The notes beneath the pieces are model-generated. The model was given only the letters and a program-made list of their open reading frames with translations. It was not told where the DNA came from and did not search any database. The translations under genes and the position numbers were made by a program. A stretch of 64,000 nucleotides of DNA, from assembly GCA_905250115.1 (NCBI GenBank), contig CAJNOI010000048.1, positions 62,001 to 126,000 of the forward strand, read 5' to 3'. The DNA comes from Adineta steineri (lineage: Eukaryota; Rotifera; Eurotatoria; Adinetida; Adinetidae). How positions within the stretch are numbered: the stretch's first letter is position 1; each line of letters starts with the position of its first letter. Below, in pieces: positions 24,794 through 35,451 of this stretch.

Positions 24794-26240
24794 TTACAAA
24801 ACTATGTCGAATTTTTGAACTCGAAAGTTTCCATTATCAGCAACATAAAGATTGCCTTCGTTATCAAAAGATAAACCATAAGGATTATCCAATTGATTTG
24901 ATTCGCTTCCTTTTCCATTTCCACCAACAACAATTTCACCGTCTTCTTCTCCTTCACACCAACGAATTACTCGATTATTCCACATATCTGCTACATAGAT
25001 TCGACCCAAATCATCAACAATTACTCCTCGAGGATAAGATAATTGATTCAGATTTTTTTGAGCCACAATTATTCCTTCTTCTGCATTTTTTCTCCATTTC
25101 ATCACACGATGATTATCCCTATCTGATATATAAATAGATTGGTCTTCATCAACAAAGATATAAGCAGGTAAATCGAGTTGATTGAGTTCATTTCCTTTTC
25201 CATTTCCACCTGCCACTATAATTCCTTCGTTGTTGTATTCACCCATTTTCCATCGTTTCACTTCATTCTTCTTATGATCAGATACATAAAGAAATCCATG
25301 TTTGTCCATTGCTACTCCAAAACAGTCAATATTATCAATGAGAATGTCTTGATTTTGATTCAACCATTGAATCACTCTTCTATTTCCTTGATCAGCAATG
25401 ATGATCGAATGATTTTCTGGATCAACAATCACATCCGTTGGAGAATTCAATTGATCCATTCGATTTCCTTGATAATTTCCACCTGCAATGATATCTCCTT
25501 CTTCTGCATTATATTTCCATTCAACAATACGATGATTCCAATAATCAGCAATGAAAATATTTTTGTTTTTATCAATAAAGATCCCATAAGGGTATTTGAA
25601 TTGATTTAATTCGTGTCCATATCCATTTCCACCAGCTACAGTGATGGCATTTTGTTTCCATTTATTGAATGTTGGTCCTATAAATATTACTTTTCTTTTA
25701 GAAATTATTTATTAAAAACTTACTTTCTAATGAAATAATTGAAATTTCATTAATAATTGATTGAGTCTCTTGTTGAATATAAGTCTTTGATGGACTATTT
25801 AATTCTTGTCTAATTTTCATTAATTCATTTCTTAAATATTCTAAATTAATTTCATTAAATTCATTTTCGTCACGAATTTGTTTTATTTGTTCAGATAAAG
25901 CATTAAGTTTCTTTTCAGTATCGTTAATACGTGTTTGTGATGATTTAATGACAATTTCTCTACAATCTCTTGCTTTTTGTTGAATTTTTATAACTGAATC
26001 CATTTCCCACTGATTAATTTCATTTATTAATGAAAGATCATGTGGATTCGGCTTTTGTTCACCAAATCTTTCTTTAAATTGATCATAATCATCAATAATA
26101 TGACGTAGTTCTTCATTTAATAGTTGACGATGTCTTGTTAAATCGATTAAACAAAAGTTTTTCGAACATCCTTCACAAAGATATGTTATTTTATCTTTAT
26201 TACATATAACACATTGTGTTTTATTGTTTGTCATTGCCAT
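24794..26240 (-). CDS. B-box / coiled-coil / NHL protein, copy F (46-bp intron)
   Basis: Exon 1 is 25724-26240 and exon 2 is 24794-25677; total 466 aa. The intron is only 46 bp (GTAAGT ... TTATAG), against 325-655 bp in the other seven copies. Blade 4/5 has an in-frame deletion: IIVAQKNLNQL replaces the usual VAGGNGxGxNLNQL. Residues 1-75 are nearly identical to copy A, and the 5' flank also matches that of A rather than that of the neighbouring units. Confidence 0.84.
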
Positions 26241-27015
26241 GTCTTTGAACATAAATTTCTAAAAGAAATGCATATATGCTTATATAGTTTTCTAGATGTA
26301 AACTAAATAACTGAACGATGATAAAAACCTTGTTCAGTAGTAAACGAAATAGAAATTGATGTGCTTTTATTTTCAAATATAAATTTAAATAATTCAAGCG
26401 ATGTTTTTTCAAAGTTGAAAATTAAACACAGATATGCACTAATGACTTTACCCTCGAAATGGATAATATATTAATCTCTCCTTTAGTCAACCGTTTTCAA
26501 AAGACTAACTTACCAAAATGAAACTATTTCGATATGAATGGGAATTCGGTCTATACCACTTGTAAGCAAACAAATAAATGATTCGTTCTCTATATTAACC
26601 ACATATATGATCACATGGTATTTTCTTTCATACATAGTCATATAGTATTTTTTCCTTTTCGTTATTATAAATCGCTCTTCTTCTGCTCTTTTGACTTATA
26701 TCGAAATGTGTTCTTTCTAAGTTATGAACAAAGGAATATCACACAAGTATTTTCTCAGGATACATTGTATTGCAGAGATGGAAATGATCGAAGAAATAAC
26801 TATTGCTTATGTACTTTTAAACATCACATTGAACTTCTCTTTTATCGATTACATTCTTCCAACTATTTTGTAAAAGAACTTAACATTTGATGTTTCATAT
26901 GTTTGTTTTCAGCTATATATTGGTTTTGAAAAAAAATATGTGACAAAACATTTCAAGTAAAGAAAAATAACGAAATATGATAATCGACAACTTTTGATGT
27001 TATACTTATTTTTTT
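26241..27015. other. Spacer between copy F and the ART-TPR gene
   Basis: Contains the dispersed upstream segment (26600-26900). An open frame of 91 codons at 26615-26890 lies wholly within that segment; frames differ between copies, so it is not called as a gene. Confidence 0.55.
26600..26900. repeat. Dispersed upstream segment, copy 3
   Basis: Closest match to 2420-2760, with the same run from catatatgatcacatggta through tgcagagatggaaatg. It is placed 5' of copy F exactly as the first copy is placed 5' of copy A. Confidence 0.75.
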
Positions 27016-29214
27016 TTATAATTCTTTTTTTACAATTTCAATCGATTGTTTTACATTGTTAAGATCAGGATGATTTGGTGGTAATGAAACTTTCCGTATG
27101 TTGAAAGCACGTTCAAAATATGAGAGTGCTTCCGAATATTCTTTCATGTTATGATACAGAATGCCGAGGTTGTTATAGGAAGTAGCCAACAAAGGATGAT
27201 TTTCATGAAGAGTTTTTCTCCATATTCCAAGTGCTTTTTCATAAAATGAAAGTGCTTTTGAGTACTCTCCCATGTTATCATACATCAACGCAATATTGTT
27301 ATAAGTAATAGCCAACGAAGGATGATTTATAGGAAGAGTTTTTCTAAAGATTTCAAGTGCTGTTTCGTAAAATGAAAGAGCTTTTTCGTACTTTCCAATT
27401 TGTCTATATACCTCCCCGACGTTGTCATAAGAAATAGCCAACGAAGGATGATTTTCAGGAAGAGTTTTTTCAAAGATTTCAAGTGCTTTTTCATAAAATG
27501 AAAGTGCTTTCAAATATTCTTTCATGTTATTATATATACTACCGAGGTTGTTGTAAGAAGTAGCCAACGAAGGATGTTCTGCAGGAAGTGTTTTTTCTCG
27601 AATTGCAAGTGATTTTTCGTAAAATGAAAGTGCTTTTTCATACTCTCCCATGCTATCATACACACCACCAATGTTACTGTATGAAACAGCCAAATTAGGA
27701 TGATTTACAGAAAGAGTTTTTTCCCAGATTCCAAGTGCTGTTCTGTAATACTCAATAGCCTGTTCATAATCACCGTGACGATATTTGACATATCCAAAAT
27801 TGTTATAATAAAGTGCTTTATCACTCTCGCTCGATGCATGTTCAAGTAGTGTCTTGTATAATTCGTCAGCCTTATCGAAGTGGCCTGTTTTGAGTAATAA
27901 GTCACCTAATCGTTGCCATCCTGAACCACCTTCAGTCTCTTTACTTATACATTTAGTCAGTCGCTGAAGTTGTTCATCATCATCAGCAGTTAGTTGAAGT
28001 TCCACTTGATAAAATCGATCATTATTTTCCATTTGTTTTATTGCACCTACTCGGAATACGGTGTGCATAGAGAACAGAATTTCTTCTTCTTCTGCCTTGA
28101 AATAACTAATCTCATTAATAGAAGCAAATGGTGTTGATGAAACGCGAGGATCAATAGTCATTATAAAAAGTATTCCCACCATGTCGGTATTTCCTAAGGC
28201 ACCCTTGGCGAATTGGTAAGAAACATCTCGTTTCGTACTGGTAGATAAAAAGTTATTGAAAGATATGAGACCACCCTCTGTTTTCTTGAGTTTATCGAAA
28301 TCTGTTTTTAGCAAACCTTGTCCTCGATAAACTGTAAAAGGCTCACCACCATAACTTGGAAGTTGCTGTTCATGTAGTTGCTGAAGTTGTTGATGAAGAT
28401 CACGTATAAAAAATCCCATATTAATAATTGTATCAGTCTCTAATGTTCGAAGTACTCGATTGAGCATTTGATAGGTAAAACACTCACGTGTATACCACCA
28501 GATTGCTTGTTCTCGGCGATAATTAAGTTTAAATTCATTAATAATATTTAATTGAGCTATATTGCCCTGATAAAACTGGCAACAATAAACCGTTAACGTC
28601 TTGATGGCTTGATTGTAATCATGTTCCATTTCAAAGAGAATCTCCTTGAATATTTGCGTGTACATATAAGTTGGTTCCAATTGATTTAGATTTTCACTGG
28701 ACACCGTTTCATTCGTCGTAACAAAGCTAATAGGAATTGAATTCTGATTGACTTGTTTGACACTTGTCTTTAATGCTTCGCAAATGTCCTTGATATTATT
28801 ATAAACACCCTTAATTTTATTCCAATCCTTAGTCCATAGTTGATGAGAAGATGTGTTGTTACAAAATATGTAAATAGCATATAATTCTGGCATGTCATGG
28901 ATTTCAGGAACCAAATGTTCACCTAAGGATCCCGATGTAATGACGAAAGCTTTTTCATCCTTGAACTTGTCGAGAAACTGTATACATTGGTCTGATTGAG
29001 TGCATATAGTCACATCGTTGATCACAGCCCGGAGTTGTGTCAACATATTTTGACAATTCTTTTTGGTTTCATCGATACTTGCATCGATCCAAACCAACAA
29101 ATAATTTTGAGCTATACGCTGACGTGTTGATGGCACTGTTGTTGTAACAGTTGTATTAGATGCAGCTGCACTGGAGACAGATTCAAAATCTTCTTTCGAT
29201 TTTCGAGCACCCAT
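27016..29214 (-). CDS. ADP-ribosyltransferase-TPR protein (intronless)
   Basis: A single 732-aa exon. Residues 2-6 (G-A-R-K-S after Met) fit an N-myristoylation motif, suggesting membrane attachment. Residues about 40-170 form an alpha/beta region without a recognised name. Residues about 230-420 match arginine-type mono-ADP-ribosyltransferases with the R-S-E triad: YRGQG near 297, FLSTS, and the AEEEEILF block near 373 supplying the E-x-E pair. From about 440 to the end there are seven TPRs, the last five being 42-residue kinesin-light-chain-like units (HPSLAxSYNNxGxxYxNM ...). ART domains move ADP-ribose from NAD+ to protein, usually to arginine, and TPRs would choose the partner. Lack of introns and a higher GC content than the neighbours set it apart. 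Confidence 0.88.
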   Translation of the reverse strand: MGARKSKEDFESVSSAAASNTTVTTTVPSTRQRIAQNYLLVWIDASIDETKKNCQNMLTQLRAVINDVTICTQSDQCIQFLDKFKDEKAFVITSGSLGEHLVPEIHDMPELYAIYIFCNNTSSHQLWTKDWNKIKGVYNNIKDICEALKTSVKQVNQNSIPISFVTTNETVSSENLNQLEPTYMYTQIFKEILFEMEHDYNQAIKTLTVYCCQFYQGNIAQLNIINEFKLNYRREQAIWWYTRECFTYQMLNRVLRTLETDTIINMGFFIRDLHQQLQQLHEQQLPSYGGEPFTVYRGQGLLKTDFDKLKKTEGGLISFNNFLSTSTKRDVSYQFAKGALGNTDMVGILFIMTIDPRVSSTPFASINEISYFKAEEEEILFSMHTVFRVGAIKQMENNDRFYQVELQLTADDDEQLQRLTKCISKETEGGSGWQRLGDLLLKTGHFDKADELYKTLLEHASSESDKALYYNNFGYVKYRHGDYEQAIEYYRTALGIWEKTLSVNHPNLAVSYSNIGGVYDSMGEYEKALSFYEKSLAIREKTLPAEHPSLATSYNNLGSIYNNMKEYLKALSFYEKALEIFEKTLPENHPSLAISYDNVGEVYRQIGKYEKALSFYETALEIFRKTLPINHPSLAITYNNIALMYDNMGEYSKALSFYEKALGIWRKTLHENHPLLATSYNNLGILYHNMKEYSEALSYFERAFNIRKVSLPPNHPDLNNVKQSIEIVKKEL

Positions 29215-29718
29215 ATTGATGTGAGTTGTAACTTGACGATGTCGCGATTAAAGTGACAACGATTTATTTCTTCTCGATTTTTCTTTGGCACACAATGTTT
29301 GTATTATTTTTTCTATTGATATAAAAAGGCACTTTCGCCACCTAGTTATTATTACGAACACACTATGATGAAAAATAACGTAGAAAGAGAGAGAAAGAAA
29401 GAAATCGAATCCGAACAAAGAAAATAGCTAGGTATTTTAATCGACTATTTTTCTTTTTAACTTTCTCTTGTTTACGTCAACACATTTATTTTAATATGTC
29501 ACTGCGTAGATGGCACTTATACAGCGAATTCTTTTTTTTCTTTCTTTCTGTCGCTGTCATTCACTCTCTTGTTATTTCAACAATGAGGTTCACAGCAATT
29601 GTATATTAATCATTCTATAGATATTGAGTCAATCAACCAGAAGAAAAATGAGATTGAAGGATATTTTTATATTACAAATTACAGTCTTAACAATGACCTT
29701 GCATTCGGAATACAATAA

Positions 29719-29792
29719 GGGTGTCGTTGTGGGTGTATGTGGGTACAGCGAAGGATGTATAGAACAACAGTAGCTGCCCACACCCACACTCT
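29719..29792. repeat. GTGTGGG-type hairpin upstream of the ART-TPR gene
   Basis: Left arm gggtgtcgttgtgggtgtat; right arm tgcccacacccacactc; the loop is about 25 bp. Confidence 0.6.
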
Positions 29793-30676
29793 TTTCTATC
29801 TTTAGATAAATCCCTATTTATTATTGAATAAAGAATAATATGATATATTGATCATTATTTTTATCATATTGAAATCTAATTAATATATCAATGTGTTATA
29901 TCAAAATCAGAATGATATTTTAAAAAGTTAACAGACAATTTCTTCAATATTATTTTTATACGAATATTATCTAAAGAAAATTTTTGAAAATCTAATAAAT
30001 GTTTTGAAAAATAAAATATCATTTGTTGTAACATTTTTTTATAATTTAAAATGATTTTATCATAAATATTAAATAACTAACATAGAAACTGAATATATAA
30101 AAATTGAATGAAACGGTAACATTATTATTCAAATGTGAGTTATTATAATAAAGTTAAAATGATACCAGTATTGATATGATGAGAAAGATTCGATGAAATT
30201 GAAATTTTTTAAGGTTTTTGATATTCAAAAAACCAGTATTTATAAGCCGATATGAATATCAATAGAAGAAAAAAAACCGAAATACTAAAATTGAATATGG
30301 CCACCTTAAGAGAATAAATTATGTGATATGTTCTGGTTCAATAATTTGATATATAAAACCAATAAGAATTTCCAATAGACAGGTAGAAGAATTGATCATT
30401 AATCAATTGTATATATTAGTAAGTTGGTAAAATTTAATTAATAAATTATGAAATGTAAATAAAATGTCTTTTCACTCATTAAATCTTCAAAAATATGTTG
30501 AAGAATTTCGATAGAAAATTTATCAAGAAAAAGAAGAGATTTTAATTAAGAAGTTTTCTATAATAGATATAACTTGTTATTTGGATATTCAATTCATTGT
30601 ATTGAAAGTAAAGATAAGTCTTTATTATTTATTTTCTTTTGTTCAATGATATATGTATACGTGTTAATATTCTTTC

Positions 30677-30830
30677 TTGTAATGAATCGTCTATATTCTA
30701 CATATTTATTTTTTAATCAAAACTATACAAATACAACAACGTCGATTGATTTTCCTAAGTGTATTATTATTTAAGTTGAATATCTATGATTACATTTATT
30801 CAATAAATTATTATAAAATAATTGGATAAC
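30677..30830. repeat. Duplicated copy of the PARG/PBZ 3' flank
   Basis: Matches 11056-11165 in order and spacing except for an insertion of about 40 bp. No PBZ-coding remnant was found immediately upstream. Confidence 0.55.
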
Positions 30831-30892
30831 TTTTAAATATTGAAAAATTTTTCATAATTAATATTAGTCTATAGTATGTATCTACTTATATG

Positions 30893-31200
30893 AAAGGAGA
30901 GGTCGAAATATCATCACTTTTTACTCACGCTAGAAATATCATAGTACGAAAGTCCTTGCTACCGAATTCACGAATCCGATATCCATTTGTCAAAATCTGA
31001 TCCTATTATTTTCGATGTTTCCCGCAGGGCTATACCTAGATCTCAGTATTAGACTCAGTTGCTCCCCCATAGGAATTGCTGAAAAAAAGAATCAAATCTA
31101 GACAAACAGATGTCCGATTCGTGATGTAGGTGATAAGGACTTTCGTATTATGACATTTCTAGCGTGAGTAAAAATTCATGATTTTCGACCGCCTCCTTTA
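30893..31200. mobile_element. Foldback MITE-like element with about 110-bp terminal inverted repeats
   Basis: The left arm (30893-31003) and the reverse complement of the right arm (31090-31200) align along their length. Shared words include tactcacgctagaaat, tacgaaagtcctt and cacgaat. The loop is about 86 bp and has no coding potential. A clear target-site duplication was not identified, so the superfamily is not assigned. Confidence 0.8.
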
Positions 31201-31304
31201 CAATTTACTTTTTATTTGTATCATAATGATAAATATAATTTGTATAAAATAGATTTACATTTTTGATTTATTTCTCAAGTCATTCAAATATTGATAATAG
31301 TGAA

Positions 31305-31367
31305 TAGGATGGGGATGTTAATGTAGGTATAGCAGAAATAACACCCACACCCACACCCATTCCCACT
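31305..31367. repeat. GTGTGGG-type hairpin
   Basis: The left arm gatggggatgttaatgtagg is degenerate; the right arm has three clean cacccacacc units. Confidence 0.55.
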
Positions 31368-31808
31368 GTACCAGTAACAATGTCAATTACAATCAAGTTC
31401 AAAATGTTATTTTTGTATCTTGAAAGTGGCGTGAGCTAGGATGAAAGTATAATATGAGAGTGATCGATTGATATATCTCTGAAAATCATACCCACGCACT
31501 CAATAATGATTTCTGACTACGAATACTCCAGTTTTATTATGATGAAGTCACTGATAAAGGTTCAACATTTATGAAACGTTCGAAACAAAATTCTATTGGT
31601 ATGTTCAACTACTTGAGAAGGCAATTTTTTGATGAGGAAACAATATTTGAATTATTTATGAAATAAAATAGTCAGATACTTGGATTCAGTTTTTTGTGGT
31701 TGATCTTACTAACATTTTGTGAGGTACTATATATTTTTTATTTTTCTCGTTTTGATGTTATGTAAACTAAAACTCGCTACAAAAACAAATTCATGTGAAA
31801 ATTTAATG

Positions 31809-34202
31809 TTAGTATGGCTTTAATTGTACAGTGTCTGAATCATTGATAGTATCTAATTGCTTTTTAAATGACCATACTTCGTACACATCACATATTTTAT
31901 ACGGCTCTTGACCTATAAATCCATGTTTTTCTATTAAAAATTTGAAGTTGCTCGGAAATCGTCGAAAAACATCTGCAATAATTAGCGTACCGCTGATTTT
32001 AAGTTGTTTGTTTGCCCAATTTATGTGTCGAGTAATATCGTTCTCAAAAAGCGACAAACAATAGAGAACTACATTAGTAGAAGCATTTTGAAGCTGTGCT
32101 ACATTATTAGACGCCATATCTTCAACGTGGGCTTTAAAGGTAACCTTCGGATCAGCTGGTTGAAGGTTTTCCAGTTCGAGAATGCTTTTATGTAGATCGA
32201 TCCCGAGAACGCGAACATGCAGATCAAAATCTGATGAATTTGCTCGAAAAATACGCACAATACCGTGTAAACCGCAACCACAATCAATAATGGAGAAATC
32301 CGGATCTCTAGCTTTTTGCACTAAACTCATCGGCTTATAGAGATCACGGTCGTAAATACTCTTAGAAAGACTTTTAATTGCTTCATGTTGACTGATAAGA
32401 TCATGATACTTTTCAAAGAGATTATCAGTTTGTAACGCCTTCTTTAGTTTGTCAACTTTTGTGTCTATCATCTCGTCAGGATTATCGACGATCTTACACA
32501 AATCTGTTGTTATTTTTTTCAACTCGCTAGTTATGATTGTTGTGCGTTCCGGTGTCATTGTCACTTGAGATTCTGATAGAACTTTTGAAAAAGAAGCATG
32601 TTCAGAATACAATATGTCCAGCATCGACAGAATGGCGCCGGTTTTGCCAATTTGCGGCTCAGCATCTAAAACGATAGTATATGATGACAACTTACTGAAG
32701 GATTTTGCATTTTTTTCTGGATGAGAAGTTGTTGCTGCCTGGGTTTTCGTCAGTAGTCCATGAAGCCGAAAAAATTCGATATCTTCGAACATCAGACGAC
32801 CTACTTCACCACCGGATTGCTGTGTTTCATCGAAGACTGACACTAATACAAGGGCTTTCGGTTTATGATGTCCACAACATCGACCGATATCCTGAATGAA
32901 TGTTGATGCAAATCCTCTCATATCTGCAGCGTCTCCGTTATACCGTGAACGAACATCAAAAGCCATACAACTTGAGGGTAAACGTTCGCCTCTTCCAAGC
33001 TTACGATTAACCAAAATGAAACAAGGAAGATTGACCAGTCGACTGACGTCAACATCACTATCAGACACTTGATCATCAAGACGTAAATGACGACGAGCTT
33101 TTGAAGAAAGTTGTTTTACGATAGGATCACTGCCTTGTATAAGTTGAATAACTTCGAACGGTTGAAACTCCTTTTTTATTTTTGTACTCACTCTTCTGAA
33201 CAATTCAAGAACTTTATTATAAAGTTGAGTTACGTGATCGTTTAAGTTTAGGCGAACTAGAATCATGTAATTATTTTCAGAATAGTAGCCAGTAGCACGA
33301 GCTCGACTAGATATTTCTTCGTTAGTATTACCATACAATAAGAATTGCAATGCCTTCCAAGCTGTTTTTTTACTGGTCCAATCCATATCTTTTTGTAGAA
33401 AAACTTTATCGAAACAGTTCCTGATGGTGTTATAGTACTCTTTAGCGACGAAAAATGAGCGATCTTTTATTGTACGTTTTCCTAGCAGCAATGGATTACA
33501 ATCATTGTATAGTTGCAATTTATTAATGTCTCGATAATTAGGAGTTCCAAACTTATTTGTGTCAGAGTGACGAAGCCTGTACCAATCCACTCGCTGATCT
33601 TCGTCTATAAATTTGTTAACCGTATGAGTAAGTACATCGATTGTAGCAGACACCAACAAGATAATTAATGCTGGTCGTGAATGATGAGATTCAAGGATCT
33701 GCTTTTCAACGCTTTCTAAATGCTGGAAGAATTTGTCGATGATACTTCCACTACTAATTCCCCAGTCCGCTTCATCAAGCACGAGTATATGTAAATGATT
33801 GAAAGGATTGTTGCGTAGAACTTGTATGAAAGGCATCTTTCCATAATCTTTGGGTATCGAAGAACTGTTAAGGACGCGTGATTCGCAGATAGAATTTATC
33901 TCGTTATAAGAGAAATTAACACGCTCTTGAAGAAAATTTCCTAAGTCTTTCATGGTTTGATCTCGTAGGTCTGTGTAAGCTGGACCTAAAAACTGCATGT
34001 TGATCTTCTCGAACTTTCTCTTTCCATCAGGTTGCTGAGTATCACTTAAATTCACTACATTTGCTCTTCGTGCTTTTTCTATCACTTCTCGGCCGATGTT
34101 ATATTGGGATCGAAAAATAGTTAGATCCTTTATTCGTAGATGTATGCCAGTGCCATCTTTGTAATATCCATCGGCTTGAATTGCATCATTAAAAGTTGTC
34201 AT
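31809..34202 (-). CDS. Helicase-like / Rrp8-like methyltransferase fusion (intronless)
   Basis: A 797-aa open frame. Residues about 140-146 read LDEADWG and about 184 LLVSATID, which are SF2 helicase motifs II and III; FIQDIGRCCGH near 440 resembles motif VI. A P-loop-like AEPQIGKTGAIL lies after these, near 515, instead of before them, and no motif I is seen upstream. From about 630 to the end the sequence fits an S-adenosylmethionine methyltransferase close to Rrp8: IIDCGCGLHG, then VVLYCLSLFENDI, then GTLIIADVFRRFP. Rrp8 methylates 25S rRNA adenine; the substrate here is unknown. An in-frame stop precedes the ATG at 34202, but a TATTTTAG acceptor-like site there leaves room for an upstream exon that might supply motif I. 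GC content is well above the neighbours. Confidence 0.7.
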   Translation of the reverse strand: MTTFNDAIQADGYYKDGTGIHLRIKDLTIFRSQYNIGREVIEKARRANVVNLSDTQQPDGKRKFEKINMQFLGPAYTDLRDQTMKDLGNFLQERVNFSYNEINSICESRVLNSSSIPKDYGKMPFIQVLRNNPFNHLHILVLDEADWGISSGSIIDKFFQHLESVEKQILESHHSRPALIILLVSATIDVLTHTVNKFIDEDQRVDWYRLRHSDTNKFGTPNYRDINKLQLYNDCNPLLLGKRTIKDRSFFVAKEYYNTIRNCFDKVFLQKDMDWTSKKTAWKALQFLLYGNTNEEISSRARATGYYSENNYMILVRLNLNDHVTQLYNKVLELFRRVSTKIKKEFQPFEVIQLIQGSDPIVKQLSSKARRHLRLDDQVSDSDVDVSRLVNLPCFILVNRKLGRGERLPSSCMAFDVRSRYNGDAADMRGFASTFIQDIGRCCGHHKPKALVLVSVFDETQQSGGEVGRLMFEDIEFFRLHGLLTKTQAATTSHPEKNAKSFSKLSSYTIVLDAEPQIGKTGAILSMLDILYSEHASFSKVLSESQVTMTPERTTIITSELKKITTDLCKIVDNPDEMIDTKVDKLKKALQTDNLFEKYHDLISQHEAIKSLSKSIYDRDLYKPMSLVQKARDPDFSIIDCGCGLHGIVRIFRANSSDFDLHVRVLGIDLHKSILELENLQPADPKVTFKAHVEDMASNNVAQLQNASTNVVLYCLSLFENDITRHINWANKQLKISGTLIIADVFRRFPSNFKFLIEKHGFIGQEPYKICDVYEVWSFKKQLDTINDSDTVQLKPY

Positions 34203-34427
34203 AGTATGATTAATATTTGCAGTATTAATAGGCTAAAATACAGAAAGACAGGAACAATAAAATGAATAGACGATTAAATTCAGTACATTCAGTATTACAA
34301 AAATAGCTCACAGTTCCAGAATTACTTCTGTTGTATTACAATAAGTAAGGGAAATGGTAAACTATAGTCGATAAAGAATGCGAAGAAGCGAAGATAAAAC
34401 GAAATGTATCAAAAGTTATTGTAGAGA

Positions 34428-34619
34428 GGATGTGAGTGTGGGTGTGAATATAATTATCTTGAATCTCTTATACTTCCAGTCACACTTACGCCCAGGGTGT
34501 GGGTGTGGGTGGGTGTAGGTATAGATGAGAGATGAGGTGAATATCCACATTCACATCATCACAGATACCAACACCAATACCTACACTCATAGTTACACAG
34601 ACACCCTCGTCCTACTCTC
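34428..34619. repeat. Two adjacent GTGTGGG-type hairpins
   Basis: The first has the left arm gatgtgagtgtgggtgtga and the right arm cagtcacacttacgccc. The second begins with the longest pure run in the window (gggtgtgggtgtgggtgggt) and closes with a diffuse C-rich arm of ctacac and cacccacc-like words. Confidence 0.6.
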
Positions 34620-35392
34620 AGAATTTATATGTAAAATAAAAAATATGAGAGCGAAAGATATGTTTAAGAAAAGACCCGTTGTAATGCGTCGAACAATTCA
34701 TTACTCATGACGATTCATTCTACTTACCATAAAAGTAGTTAATTCGCTTGATTAAATAACAAGTGTATAACGAAGCGTGACGAAAAGTAGTAGAAAATCG
34801 ATGGTCACTTTGTATCTGAAATAAAACAAACATGTCGTTCATAAACTACTCACAGCATCGTATTAATACGGATCATATTATCACAGAGAATAGAGAGATG
34901 CCACAAGCATACTTAGCTTATCATGATTATTTACTGGGAGCAACGATATTTTAAAAAAATAGAGATAATCATTTTAATATAAAAATCTGTGAAAAATGGT
35001 ACTTAAAAATGTCGAAACCGCTTGATTTGGTGGCTCTGTAAGAACCGTAATCAACCGCCAGTTTTAATAGAAAATGAAGATACAATCATATAGAAAGCAT
35101 CGATAAAGTGAATGTCGAGCAAGAAAAATAATGAAATTTGCACATTCACCAAGAATACGTGTGTGCAAATGTATAAAACTGTTCGCTTTTATATATAAAA
35201 CAGAAGAAAGAAAAAACCCAAAAAAAATGAATAATATGGTTGGAAGAAAAAACTCACGACAGCTAAAGATGATTAAATGTAAACATGAAATTCTTAAATA
35301 AATAAATCTGCAAAAGTAAATGTCGCTAAAAAATTTATATATAAGAAGCACAGTGGGGAAAAAAGTCATACTAGTTAATGTTCATAGAATCT

Positions 35393-35451
35393 TGAGGGTG
35401 TGGGTGTGCGTGTGTTAACTATAACATAGCTACAACTACACCCACCCTCAA
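35393..35451. repeat. GTGTGGG-type hairpin, best-matched arms
   Basis: tgagggtgtgggtgtgcg on the left pairs with ctacacccaccctca on the right over about 13 bp, around a loop of about 25 bp. The arms end in an exact ttgaggg / ccctcaa pair. Confidence 0.7.

Larger units (their letters stand above)
11900..26950. repeat. Tandem array of B-box/NHL gene units
   Basis: Five genes (B-F) lie head to tail on the minus strand, with exon-2 ends at 11942, 15348, 18626, 21930 and 24794, giving spacings of 3406, 3278, 3304 and 2864 bp. The repeat unit covers the gene, its 5' flank (a motif such as gcacacgtgtacatgg in units B-E), a Ser-rich coding relic, and a GTGTGGG hairpin. Unit F has a different 5' flank that it shares with genes A and H. 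Confidence 0.85.
29215..31808. other. Gene-poor island with hairpins and a foldback element
   Basis: No intact gene is seen. It holds two GTGTGGG hairpins (29719-29792 and 31305-31367), a 308-bp foldback element (30893-31200), a copy of the PARG/PBZ 3' flank (30677-30830) and a purine-rich run near 29384. A 66-codon frame at 30574-30774 overlaps the duplicated flank and is not credible. Confidence 0.6.
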
